From Pantoea eucalypti (lineage in GTDB: Bacteria; Pseudomonadota; Gammaproteobacteria; Enterobacterales; Enterobacteriaceae): a DNA stretch of 64,000 nt. The position numbers were made by a program, and so were the translations under genes. The notes beneath the pieces are model-generated. The model was not told the DNA's origin and ran no database searches. It was given only the letters and a program-made list of their open reading frames with translations. Numbering within the stretch: position 1 is the first letter of the stretch; the number at the start of each line of letters is the position of its first letter. The stretch lies in the NCBI RefSeq assembly GCF_009646115.1, contig NZ_CP045720.1:3658001-3722000 (forward strand), given 5' to 3'. Below are positions 20,912 through 31,025 of the stretch, piece after piece.

Positions 20912-23900
20912 ATGTCCACTAAAAAACCTCAATCCTATGGCTTGTATGATCCGACAGCAGGCAGTGACAGCTGTGGTGTAGGTTTCATTACGCGTAAGGA
21001 CGGCGAGCAGACCCACGAGATTCTGCAGATGGCACACAGCGCTCTGTGTACCGTGCCTCACCGCGGCGGTATGTCCGCGGAAGGCGTCGGCGATGGTGCG
21101 GGGGTCAACGTTGATCTGTCGCTGCACTTCTTCCGCAAAATTACCGGCCAGCCGCTGGAAGCGGGTCGCTTTGGTGTCGGCAACTTCTTCGTGCCAAAAG
21201 ATGCCGGGCTGCGCGCGAATGCCGAACGTCTGGTGGATGAGGCACTCAGCAGCTTTGGCCTGCCGGTGATCATGAAACGCGACATGCCGCTCGACAGTAG
21301 CGTGACGCGCCCGGCCGCCGTGCAGTTTCAGCTACCGATTTTGCAGTGGATTTTCACTGCGCCAGAGGACGTGGTCGACCAGAACGACTTCGAAAAACGT
21401 ATCTACCGCGCCCTGCTGACCATTGAAGCCCGTGCGTTTACCGAAAGCGAATTTGGCGGTCTTTATCCGCTGTCGCTGTCATCACGCACCCAGGTGTTTA
21501 AAGCCCGTCTGAATTCCAATGAAGTGATCCCTTACTTCAAAGATCTGACCGATCCGGACCATCAGGTACGCGGGCTGTTCTTCCATACCCGCTTCTCCAC
21601 TAACACCGATCCGCATACCACCATGGCACAACCGTTCCGCCTGATGGCGCATAACGGTGAACTGAACACTGACCGCAAAAACCGCATCGCCGAGTCGGCG
21701 CTGGCGCTGGCGCGTGGCAAGAAAATCGTCCGGCCAAAAGGCCAGTCTGACAGTTCGCGTCTGGATCAGAGCATCCACAGCCGTCTGATGGAAGATAACC
21801 TCGATCTGATCACCGCCGTGGTCTCGATGATGCCGCCCGCCTGGGAAAATGACAGTTCTCTGCCGACAGAAGTGCGCGACATGCTGGAGTATTTCTCGCT
21901 GTATGAAGAGAAGAACGACGGCCCTGCAGCATTAATCTTTGGCAATGGCGAAGTCATTGGTGCTCGTCTGGACCGTCTTGGCCTGCGTCCACTGCGTTCA
22001 GTCGAAACGGCTGAGTATATCGGTGCAATGTCAGAAGCCGGGCAGATCGCGTTTCCACCTGAAAGCGTGTTGCGTCGTGGCCGAATCGAAGCGGGCGGCA
22101 TGCTCTATTTCGATCATCGTGAAAAACGCAGCTACACCACGCTGCAGGCGCTGGAAAAACTGGCTGCAGAGAAAGATTATTCTGCGTTGCTTCGCGAAGC
22201 GCGCGTCGGTCTTGACGATCTGCCTGAGATCCCGGCAGAGCAGCAGGGTTCACCGTTACGTTATCGCGGCGACCTGAAAACCTATCAGCGCTTTGTTGCC
22301 TACTACTACAACCAGGAAAGCTTCAAGTTCATGATGGACCCGATGCTGAACACTGGCGCAGAGAAGATCTCTGCGATGGGTTACGGCAACGCCATCAATG
22401 GCTTATCCGATCATGAAGGCGGCATGGCGCACTACTTCTCTCAGCGCTTTGCTCAGGTAACCAACCCACCGCTGGACTCTATCCGCGAAGTGGACGGTAT
22501 GACGCTGCGCGTCGCGCTGGGCGCAAAACCGCATCTGGGCCGCAGTAAAGGCCGTCAGATTGTGGTGCCGAGCCCCATCCTCAGCCACCTTGATATGCTG
22601 CGTTTACGTGAGCAGAAAATCGCGCCTTATGCCCGCTTTGAGATGCTCTATGAGCCCGTGATCGGTAAAGATTTGCTGAGCACCACGGCTAACGCGAATG
22701 CGCTGGAAAAAGCGATTGATGATCTGGCGCAACAGGTTGTGGATTTTGCCCGCTCTCAGGGTGGCATTGCCGTACTGACCGATCGCCACATCTCGTCGAA
22801 ACACGCGGCGATCCCGATGTTGCTGGTGGTATCCGCCATTAACCAGCGTCTGGTGCAGGAAGGCCTGCGCCTGGATGTCTCTCTGGTGGTAGAGAGCGGC
22901 CAGAGCATCTCCTCGCACCACATTGCCGCCACACTTGGTTTCGGTGCTTCCGCTATCTACCCACTGGGCGTACAGATGCGCGCAGAGGAGAAATTTGGTG
23001 AAGGTGAAGAAGGCAACAAAGCCTTTAAACGCTATGCCAAAGCGGCTGAAAAAGCGCTGATGAAAACCATGGGCAAAGTGGGCCTCTGTACCGTTGAGAG
23101 CTACAGCAGCGGCGAGTTCTTTGAGCCAAACTTCCTCAACACCGATGATCCGGTGTTGAAAAAGTATTTCCCGAATATCAGAACACCGGTGGGCGGCGCA
23201 GGCTTCGCAGCAATCGCGGCGATGGCAGTAGACTGGCACCAGAGCGCACTGAAGATTCAGGGTGAATCTGAAGTGCCATTGCTGGGCCTGTTTAAAGAGC
23301 GTGCAGAAGGCGCGGGGCACTCTTACGGCACCATCGCCGTACGTACTTTCATCGACATGACTGAAGAGCCGATTCGCTTTGCCGACAAAGCGCGCGAAGA
23401 GGACAACTTTATCCGCCTGATGACGCTGGCAAAACTGGATAACGCGTTTGGCATCAAGCCCGAAACGTTCAAAGACAGCAGCTTCGAGCGCATCCCGGAT
23501 GACGTCATCAACAATTTTGCCATTACTGCCGATTATCGTCAGTTCTCAAGCCTGATGTACGAAGAGCGTAAACGTCGTCCGGCGGCCCTGCGCGACATCC
23601 TGACCTTCCCGGCTGATTTGACACACATCGACAGCGAAGCGGAGTTCCGTCGCAAACTGGGACGCTACTCGCTGACCAACAACGGCTTTGCGATTCGCGG
23701 CATGGTGTGTGAAGCGGTGGATGGCAGCCTGAATCACTTCATGCTGCGTCTGACCGATGCCATTGAAGGGCTGAAGCCTGAGAGTGAGCGCCTGGAAAAC
23801 CTGTCTCGTGCTCTGAAGTTCCGCTTCGGCGACGATATTGAGAGCAGCGAAGTGGTTGAAGGCGGTCTGAAAGTGACCGCATACGGTAAAGCGGCAGATT

Positions 23901-26443
23901 ATCTGTCACGTATCTTCACCACCCTGCCCTCACTGCCGCTGAGCGACGTACAGCCAGCCTGTGAAATTACCCGTACCTTTGCCTCCGGGGCGATGAGCCA
24001 CGGTGCGCTGGTCGCGCCTGCTCATGAAGCGGTTGCACACGGCACGAATATGGTCGGCGGCATGAGTAACTGCGGTGAAGGCGGTGAGCACTACTCCCGC
24101 CATGGCACTATTCGTGCCTCCCGTATCAAACAGCTGGCTTCCGGTCGTTTCGGCGTCTGGGCTGCCTATCTGGCAGATCCAATGCTGGAAGAGCTGGAGA
24201 TCAAAATTGGTCAGGGTGCGAAGCCTGGCGAAGGCGGACAGTTACCGGCAGCCAAAGTCACGGTAGAGATTGCGGCTGCGCGTGGCGGCACGCCTGGCGT
24301 TGAGCTGGTTTCTCCACCGCCACACCATGACACCTACTCCATCGAAGATCTGGCGCAGTTAATCCACGACTGTAAAGCCGCGCGGGTGCGCGTTATCGTC
24401 AAACTGGTCTCGTCTGAAGGCATCGGCACCATCGCGGTTGGCGTAGCCAAAGCCGGTGCAGATGTGATTAACGTGGCGGGTAACACCGGCGGTACAGGCG
24501 CAGCGTCTGTCACCAGTCTGAAATACACCGGACGCGTAGCCGAAATCGGCATCGCTGAAGTCCACCAGGCGCTGTGCGCCAATGGTCTGCGCGATAAAGT
24601 CCTGCTGCGCTGCTCTGGCGCGCAACAGACCGGCAGCGATGTCGTGAAATCTGCCCTGCTGGGCGGCGACAGTTTCGAGTTCGGCACTACCGCGCTGATG
24701 ATGCTGAAATGCGTGATGGCGAAGAACTGTAATGTGAAGTGCCCGGCTGGCTTAACCACCAATGCCGAAGCCTTTGATGGCGATCCACGTCAGCTGGCGC
24801 AGTACTTCCTCAACGTGGCGCATGAAGTGCGTGAGATCCTGGCACGTATGGGTCTGCGTTCTTTGCGTGAAGCGCGCGGTCGCTCTGACCTGCTGCACCT
24901 GATGGATCACCCGCTGGAAGTGGGCAAACTCGACTTACGCGCCATGCTCACCGTGGTGCCTGAACTGAAAATCGACAAGCCGGTTTATCTGGAAAAAGAT
25001 TTTGAACTGGATGATGGCTGGATTGAGCAGCTGAAACTGTCGCTGGTGGAGCAGGGAAATCCTGACGTCGCACTGGGCGATGGCATCGTGCTGAATAACC
25101 GCAACAAAAGTGTCGGTGGTCAGCTGGCTATCGATATCGAACGCATGCTGAACCATCAGTTGAGCGCGGAGCAGTTAAACCTGATGCCTGCTGTCATGAC
25201 TGACGATCGCGGTCGCCGCTATCTGGCGCCTGAGAGCGTAAAAATTTCCACAACCGGCTCTGCCGGCCAGTCATTTGGCGCATTCTGCAACGATGGCATG
25301 CAGCTGGCCCACTATGGCACCTGTAATGATGGTGTCGGCAAAGGACAGTGTGGCGGCGAACTGATTGTGATGTCGCCGGGTGGCGGCGCGCAGGATGCTG
25401 ATGGCAACGTGCTGATTGGTAACTTTGCGCTGTTCGGTGCAACCGGCGGACGTCTGTTCGTACAGGGCCAGGCCGGTGACCGCTTCGCGGTGCGTAACTC
25501 AGGTGCAACCGCCGTCGTTGAAGGCGTGGGTGACTTCTGCTGTGAATATATGACCAACGGCGCCATTCTTAACCTGGGCACCTTTGGTAAAGGATTTGGC
25601 AACGGCATGAGTGGCGGCTTTGCCTACCAGTACGATCCCTATGGATCGCTGGCAAGCCACGCTGCCGGGGACTCTGTGCGGTTTGGCTCGATTGCCGACC
25701 AGGATGAGATGGCGCAGGTGCACAAGCAGGCGGTACTGACCATGCTCAACTGGCATCTTGAGGCGACGAAATCGCCACGTGCTGCCTGGCTGCTGGAAAA
25801 CTGGGAAACAGAGTGTCATCACTTCGTTTATGTGATGCCACGTTCGCTGCTGCTCTATCAGGATGGCGGTGAGATCCTGAAAGCCAAGAGCCGTAAAGAT
25901 CTGCTCGAAGAGCTATCAACGGCGCTGGCAGGCCATCAGGTTGCCAAGTTTAAAGCCGCGTGGCGTCAGGGTAAAACCATCGCCAACGGTGCCGTACCAG
26001 CCTATGGCGCGACCGATACGCAGGAGATGTTTGTCCTGCTGAACAACTACACCGTGCTGAGCTTTGCGCAGCAACTGGCACTGGCAAAATTGCCGAAAGG
26101 CACGTCAGTTGAAGATCCGGCGGTAGAAAAAGCGGTGCGTAATCTGCTGATGACGGAAGACTTTTCGCTGGTCAGTAAGCTGCAGCGTCATGCCCGTTCC
26201 GCCATCGAGAGTTACAGCGATGACGAACTGGCGAGTCTGATTGGGACCAAACGCATGTCAGATTACAAAGCGGCGCTGACGCAACGTAATATCCGCTCCA
26301 TGGACAGCCTGGCAACCTACGGCTGGATCATGTATCAGGATGCCTGTAACCGGGAAGTGCTGGGTCATCTGCCTGACTTTGAAGAGCTGTTTGCACGTGC
26401 GGCATTGCCGGAAATCGCCGCTGCGGTGGGTAAACTCTCCTGA
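20912..26443 (+). CDS. Divergent large glutamate-synthase-like protein (1843 aa)
   Basis: Domain order is that of the GOGAT large chain: an N-terminal class II glutaminase whose nucleophile Cys21 sits in SDSCGVGF (about 21-430), a central domain with FAQVTNPPLDSIRE, an FMN-binding synthase domain from about 1010 (GQGAKPGEGGQLPAAKV, SPPPHHDTYSIEDLAQLI), a cysteine cluster at 1267/1273/1277, and a GXGXG beta-helix domain from about 1480 to 1600. E. coli GltB is about 1490-1520 aa. The extra length is mainly an insert of about 115 aa just before the FMN domain and a helical C-terminal extension of about 190 aa. The cysteine spacing is C-x5-C-x3-C instead of the C-x5-C-x4-C recalled for E. coli. 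It occupies the gltB position after arcB, but gltD does not follow; a diflavin reductase does, 185 bp on. The glutaminase parts suggest glutamate synthesis from glutamine and 2-oxoglutarate, but the true product is inferred. Confidence 0.85.
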   Translation: MSTKKPQSYGLYDPTAGSDSCGVGFITRKDGEQTHEILQMAHSALCTVPHRGGMSAEGVGDGAGVNVDLSLHFFRKITGQPLEAGRFGVGNFFVPKDAGLRANAERLVDEALSSFGLPVIMKRDMPLDSSVTRPAAVQFQLPILQWIFTAPEDVVDQNDFEKRIYRALLTIEARAFTESEFGGLYPLSLSSRTQVFKARLNSNEVIPYFKDLTDPDHQVRGLFFHTRFSTNTDPHTTMAQPFRLMAHNGELNTDRKNRIAESALALARGKKIVRPKGQSDSSRLDQSIHSRLMEDNLDLITAVVSMMPPAWENDSSLPTEVRDMLEYFSLYEEKNDGPAALIFGNGEVIGARLDRLGLRPLRSVETAEYIGAMSEAGQIAFPPESVLRRGRIEAGGMLYFDHREKRSYTTLQALEKLAAEKDYSALLREARVGLDDLPEIPAEQQGSPLRYRGDLKTYQRFVAYYYNQESFKFMMDPMLNTGAEKISAMGYGNAINGLSDHEGGMAHYFSQRFAQVTNPPLDSIREVDGMTLRVALGAKPHLGRSKGRQIVVPSPILSHLDMLRLREQKIAPYARFEMLYEPVIGKDLLSTTANANALEKAIDDLAQQVVDFARSQGGIAVLTDRHISSKHAAIPMLLVVSAINQRLVQEGLRLDVSLVVESGQSISSHHIAATLGFGASAIYPLGVQMRAEEKFGEGEEGNKAFKRYAKAAEKALMKTMGKVGLCTVESYSSGEFFEPNFLNTDDPVLKKYFPNIRTPVGGAGFAAIAAMAVDWHQSALKIQGESEVPLLGLFKERAEGAGHSYGTIAVRTFIDMTEEPIRFADKAREEDNFIRLMTLAKLDNAFGIKPETFKDSSFERIPDDVINNFAITADYRQFSSLMYEERKRRPAALRDILTFPADLTHIDSEAEFRRKLGRYSLTNNGFAIRGMVCEAVDGSLNHFMLRLTDAIEGLKPESERLENLSRALKFRFGDDIESSEVVEGGLKVTAYGKAADYLSRIFTTLPSLPLSDVQPACEITRTFASGAMSHGALVAPAHEAVAHGTNMVGGMSNCGEGGEHYSRHGTIRASRIKQLASGRFGVWAAYLADPMLEELEIKIGQGAKPGEGGQLPAAKVTVEIAAARGGTPGVELVSPPPHHDTYSIEDLAQLIHDCKAARVRVIVKLVSSEGIGTIAVGVAKAGADVINVAGNTGGTGAASVTSLKYTGRVAEIGIAEVHQALCANGLRDKVLLRCSGAQQTGSDVVKSALLGGDSFEFGTTALMMLKCVMAKNCNVKCPAGLTTNAEAFDGDPRQLAQYFLNVAHEVREILARMGLRSLREARGRSDLLHLMDHPLEVGKLDLRAMLTVVPELKIDKPVYLEKDFELDDGWIEQLKLSLVEQGNPDVALGDGIVLNNRNKSVGGQLAIDIERMLNHQLSAEQLNLMPAVMTDDRGRRYLAPESVKISTTGSAGQSFGAFCNDGMQLAHYGTCNDGVGKGQCGGELIVMSPGGGAQDADGNVLIGNFALFGATGGRLFVQGQAGDRFAVRNSGATAVVEGVGDFCCEYMTNGAILNLGTFGKGFGNGMSGGFAYQYDPYGSLASHAAGDSVRFGSIADQDEMAQVHKQAVLTMLNWHLEATKSPRAAWLLENWETECHHFVYVMPRSLLLYQDGGEILKAKSRKDLLEELSTALAGHQVAKFKAAWRQGKTIANGAVPAYGATDTQEMFVLLNNYTVLSFAQQLALAKLPKGTSVEDPAVEKAVRNLLMTEDFSLVSKLQRHARSAIESYSDDELASLIGTKRMSDYKAALTQRNIRSMDSLATYGWIMYQDACNREVLGHLPDFEELFARAALPEIAAAVGKLS

Positions 26444-26628
26444 CAGTGATACTGATCAGGCTGAACTGAATATTATTAATTGATCATTGCCCGGATTAAT
26501 CGCTGTACCGGACAGATGCAAAACCGCTCTCCCCTGCTGCAAAATCTGCGGCACAGGAAAGCGGAACGGCTGTCACACCGGACAACGCCACTGATATCGG
26601 GCGAGAACGGGATTGAGTAAACGTACCC

Positions 26629-28386
26629 ATGAAAATTCCTTATATTCCAGAAGATGCACCTTTTAATGGCGATCAGAAGTACTGGCTGGCTGGCTTTCTT
26701 GCGGGGCTTCACTCCCGTTTGCTGGTGTTAGAAGACAAACAGCAACCTGCCGCAGGTACGGGTGCAGCCGCGACCACGCAACTGCACATTCTGTATGGCT
26801 CGCAGACCGGCAATGCCGAAGCGCTGGCGCAGACCGCAGCAAAATCTGCCCGCGCGAAAGGGCTGGTTCCGGTGGTTCAGGCGCTGGGCGATGTCGATCT
26901 TGATGTGTTCGCCACCATGCGCCATGTGCTGATTGTTACCTCGACCTATGGCGAAGGGGAAATGCCGGACAACGCACAGCTATTCTGGGATGCGATTTCT
27001 GCCAGTACCGCACCGCGTCTGGAGCAGATGCATTTTGCCGTGCTGGCGATTGGCGATACCGGTTACGACGGCTTCTGTCAGGCGGGCAAGTTCATTGATA
27101 TGCGCCTTGAGCAGCTGGGCGCGAAACGCGTGGTTGATCGTATCGATTGTGATATTGATTATGAAGAGCCTTCCAGCGAATGGCTGAACAGCTCAATGCC
27201 ACAGTTTGCTGCCAGCGCGGGCAGCAGCGGCACCGTGCTGGAGAGTGCACCTGAAGCGCCTGTGATTCCTGGCAGCAATAAATCGAATCCGTATGCCGCC
27301 GCACTGATCACCAACAAGCGTTTGTCAGGCGAGCAGTCAGCAAAAGATATCCGTCATTTCGAATTCGACCTGTCGGACAGCGGTCTGAAGTATGAAGCGG
27401 GCGATGCGCTGGGCGTGATTCCGGTCAATGAACCGTCGCTGGTCAGCCTGCTCCTGACTCAGCTTAATGCTGATTACCAGACACCGGTGCCCGGCTTCGA
27501 CCGCAGCCTCGGCGACCTGCTGACCTACCAGTTTGAGATTTCAGAGCCGTCGCGCAAGTTGATCGAATGGGTCGGACAGAACACCACCAACCAGGAACTG
27601 CGTCATGTGTTACAGCATGATGATAAAGATGCGCTGGGCGTGTGGCTGTGGGGCAAAGATACGCTCGACCTGCTGCAGCTTGAACTGACGCGCTCGCTGG
27701 CGGTACCTGAATTCGTCGCTCTGCTGCGTCCGTTGCAGCATCGTGCTTACTCCATTTCGTCCAGTTCTAAAGCCCATCCTAACCAGGTGCATCTGACTGT
27801 TGCCTCAGTGCGTTATCACAGCGGCGGCCGTAATCGCGGTGGCGTCTGCTCCACCTATCTGGCCGAGCGTGTGCGTCGTGGCGAGAAACCCGCCATCTTT
27901 ATTTCACCCAATAAATCGTTCCGCGTGCCGGCTAACAACAGCGCACCGCTGATCATGGTGGGACCCGGTACCGGCATCGCCCCATTCCGGGCCTTCCTGC
28001 AGGAGCGTCAGGCAACCGGCGCGCAGGGAAAAAACTGGCTGTTCTTCGGCGATCAGCATCAGGAACATGACTTTATCTATCAGGATGAATTACTTGCCTG
28101 GCGGGATAATGGCTTGCTGACCCGCCTGGATCTGGCGTTCTCACGCGATCAGGAGAAGAAGATCTACGTGCAGAGCCGGATGCTTGAGCAGGGTGCAGAA
28201 CTCTATGCCTGGCTGCAGGAAGGGGCTTACTTCTACGTCTGCGGCGATGCATCGCGCATGGCGAAGGATGTGGATAACGCGCTGTATGAAGTGGTTCGCC
28301 AGTTTGGTGGGCTCTCCACCGAGCGCGCTGCAGACTACGTGGATCAGCTGAAGAAAGAGAAACGCTACCTGCGCGACGTCTACTGA
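26629..28386 (+). CDS. CysJ-like diflavin reductase (FMN + FAD/NADPH)
   Basis: The 585-aa protein has the layout of the sulfite reductase alpha subunit: a short N-terminal segment (DQKYWLAGFLAGLHSR), an FMN flavodoxin domain with LYGSQTGNAEA at about 55-65 and TSTYGEGEMPDNA at about 104, an FAD domain with RAYSISSSS near 370, and an NADPH domain with VGPGTGIAPFRAF near 445 and VCGDASRMAKDV near 540. It ends KEKRYLRDVY as CysJ does. No cysI or cysH is adjacent. Its only plausible partner is the preceding glutamate-synthase-like gene, so it may supply NADPH electrons in place of GltD; this is inference. The alternative is an unlinked role as a second sulfite reductase flavoprotein. A strong terminator follows. 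Confidence 0.85.
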   Translation: MKIPYIPEDAPFNGDQKYWLAGFLAGLHSRLLVLEDKQQPAAGTGAAATTQLHILYGSQTGNAEALAQTAAKSARAKGLVPVVQALGDVDLDVFATMRHVLIVTSTYGEGEMPDNAQLFWDAISASTAPRLEQMHFAVLAIGDTGYDGFCQAGKFIDMRLEQLGAKRVVDRIDCDIDYEEPSSEWLNSSMPQFAASAGSSGTVLESAPEAPVIPGSNKSNPYAAALITNKRLSGEQSAKDIRHFEFDLSDSGLKYEAGDALGVIPVNEPSLVSLLLTQLNADYQTPVPGFDRSLGDLLTYQFEISEPSRKLIEWVGQNTTNQELRHVLQHDDKDALGVWLWGKDTLDLLQLELTRSLAVPEFVALLRPLQHRAYSISSSSKAHPNQVHLTVASVRYHSGGRNRGGVCSTYLAERVRRGEKPAIFISPNKSFRVPANNSAPLIMVGPGTGIAPFRAFLQERQATGAQGKNWLFFGDQHQEHDFIYQDELLAWRDNGLLTRLDLAFSRDQEKKIYVQSRMLEQGAELYAWLQEGAYFYVCGDASRMAKDVDNALYEVVRQFGGLSTERAADYVDQLKKEKRYLRDVY

Positions 28387-28406
28387 TAGCAAAGGTGTGC
28401 TGAAAG

Positions 28407-28441
28407 AAATCCGGCTTGCGCAGGCAGCCGGATTTTTTTTA
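28407..28441 (+). terminator. Terminator after the diflavin reductase
   Basis: An 8-bp stem ATCCGGCT/AGCCGGAT (28409-28416, 28425-28432) is followed by eight T residues, 20 bp after the stop codon. Confidence 0.9.
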
Positions 28442-28464
28442 TCTCTTTTTTATGAATAACAGGC

Positions 28465-28493
28465 AAAAAAATACCCGTCGGATGGACGGGTAT
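28465..28493 (-). terminator. Terminator after sspB
   Basis: A 9-bp stem ATACCCGTC/GACGGGTAT (28471-28479, 28485-28493) with an adjacent A run gives a T run on the minus strand. It lies just past the sspB stop codon and ends the sspA-sspB transcript. Confidence 0.85.
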
Positions 28494-28499
28494 TCACGG

Positions 28500-28985
28500 C
28501 TATTTCACTACACGGAGTGAAGGGCGTCCGCCACGAGGCGGTGGATCGTCGTCAGGCGGTGTCTCGTCATCGCGGGCATCGTCAGGACGATCGCCATCAA
28601 TCACGGACATCATGGTCTCTTCCTGACCCTCTGACGTCTCCTGCGTACCCAGCTCGTAAGCAGGTTCAGGCTCAAACATCGTCCCGGCACCGTTTTCACG
28701 CGCGTAGATTGCCAGAATCGCCGCCATCGGCACATTAACCTGGCGAGGAACACCACCAAAGCGCGCATTGAACGACACCTGATCATTCGCCAAATCAAGG
28801 TTACCCACCGCGCGTGGCGCGATGTTCAGGACAATCTGACCATCACGCGCATACTCCAGCGGCACCTGCACACCGGGCAGATTAATATCGACCACGAGGT
28901 GCGGCGTCAGCTGATTGTCGAGCAACCAGTCATAGAAGGCGCGAAGCAGGTAGGGACGACGTGCAGTAAGTTGCGACATTTCCAT
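28500..28985 (-). CDS. sspB: ClpXP protease specificity-enhancing factor SspB
   Basis: SspB delivers ssrA-tagged proteins to ClpXP. The 161-aa protein has the tag-binding domain (RRPYLLRAFYDWLLDNQLTP, GQIVLNIAPRAVGNL, FNARFGGVPRQVNVP) followed by an acidic, proline-rich flexible linker and the C-terminal ClpX-binding peptide GGRPSLRVVK, matching E. coli. It lies 3 bp after sspA, in one operon. Confidence 0.97.
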   Translation of the reverse strand: MEMSQLTARRPYLLRAFYDWLLDNQLTPHLVVDINLPGVQVPLEYARDGQIVLNIAPRAVGNLDLANDQVSFNARFGGVPRQVNVPMAAILAIYARENGAGTMFEPEPAYELGTQETSEGQEETMMSVIDGDRPDDARDDETPPDDDPPPRGGRPSLRVVK

Positions 28986-28988
28986 ACG

Positions 28989-29630
28989 TTAAGCCCGGGC
29001 TTGTAGGCGCATTTCACGTTCAGCTTCAGTTAATGAAGCAAGGAAAGAGTCACGCTCAAATACGCGGTTCATGTAGCCTTTCAGCTCTTTTGAACCTGAG
29101 CCAATCAAATCGATGCCCATTGACGGCAAACGCCATAACAGCGGTGCCAGGTAGCAATCGACCAGACTGAACTCTTCGCTCATGAAGTAAGGGGTACGAC
29201 CAAACAGGGGTGCGATAGCCAGCAGCTCTTCACGCAGTTGCTTGCGTGCTGCTTCAGCTTCCTGACCCGTGCTGTTCTCGACTTTCCGCATCAGGCTATA
29301 CCAGTCCTGCTCGATGCGATGCATCATCAGGCGGCTATCACCACGGGCAACCGGATAAACCGGCATCAGTGGCGGATGCGGGAAGCGCTCATCTAAGTAT
29401 TCCATGATGATGCGTGATTCATACAGCGTCAGCTCACGATCTACCAGCGTCGGTACCGTGCGATACGGATTGAGGTCAATCAGATCCTGCGGCAGGTTAT
29501 CCATTTCGACCTGCTCGATCTCTACGCTGACACCCTTCTCCGCCAGGACGATACGTACCTGATGGCTGAAAATGTCAGTAGGACCAGAAAACAGCGTCAT
29601 TACCGAACGTTTGTTGGCAGCGACAGCCAT
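28989..29630 (-). CDS. sspA: Stringent starvation protein A
   Basis: SspA is a glutathione-transferase-fold protein that binds sigma70 RNA polymerase and alters transcription in stationary phase and under acid stress. With the ATG at 29630 (preceded by GGAGG) it is 213 aa and starts MAVAANKRSVMTLFSGPTDI as in E. coli. The thioredoxin-like half has HQVRIVLAEKGV and VPTLVDRELTLYESRIIMEYL. The upstream in-frame start at 29642 is less likely. First gene of sspA-sspB. Confidence 0.96.
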   Translation of the reverse strand: MAVAANKRSVMTLFSGPTDIFSHQVRIVLAEKGVSVEIEQVEMDNLPQDLIDLNPYRTVPTLVDRELTLYESRIIMEYLDERFPHPPLMPVYPVARGDSRLMMHRIEQDWYSLMRKVENSTGQEAEAARKQLREELLAIAPLFGRTPYFMSEEFSLVDCYLAPLLWRLPSMGIDLIGSGSKELKGYMNRVFERDSFLASLTEAEREMRLQARA

Positions 29631-29902
29631 GAAAACCTCCAAGTTTGTTCACAAAAAGATACTGCAAATAGCCAACCACACGGCGACTCACTTGCTTATC
29701 GAACTCGCACGCAACCTGGTTAGCCGCGCCGTAGATACTGACGCCCCGACAGTGGGAAGGCGCATAACGCACCGGCCTGCGGGCGCAAAGTGACACAGAG
29801 TTTACCAGATTTTAGGCTACTTGTGGGCGTGGAATGAATGTTTGCAGGTAAATTGAGCGCGACGTTACGGTTTTCGTCGGAAGTCGAGGGGACGGCAACA
29901 AA

Positions 29903-29929
29903 TAAAAAACCCGCCGAAGCGGGTTTTTT
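29903..29929 (-). terminator. Terminator after rpsI
   Basis: A GC-rich stem AACCCGC/GCGGGTT around the loop CGAA is flanked by A and T runs on both sides, so it can act in both directions. It lies 33 bp beyond the rpsI stop. Confidence 0.88.
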
Positions 29930-29961
29930 GAGCCAATTGTCGCAGCCGGAGCTGCAAACAA

Positions 29962-30846
<885 letters not shown>

Positions 30847-31025
30847 TTAAGTAAACGAATGAGGCTCACACGACCATTTTGACCAGCAAGCCACCCCTTC
30901 GGATAGAGTTACTGGAACACAGAGGATTTGGGAAAAAAATCCTTTGCTGTAACGTGGGGTCGCAAGATTATAGAGAAGTCGGTTACAAAAATCGAACCCT
31001 ATTTCGGTATTTATCCTGTTTATTC

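Noticed and set aside
22604..23320. 238-aa minus-strand frame inside the GOGAT-like gene
   Set aside because: It is antisense to strongly conserved coding sequence; long antisense frames are expected in GC-rich codon usage.
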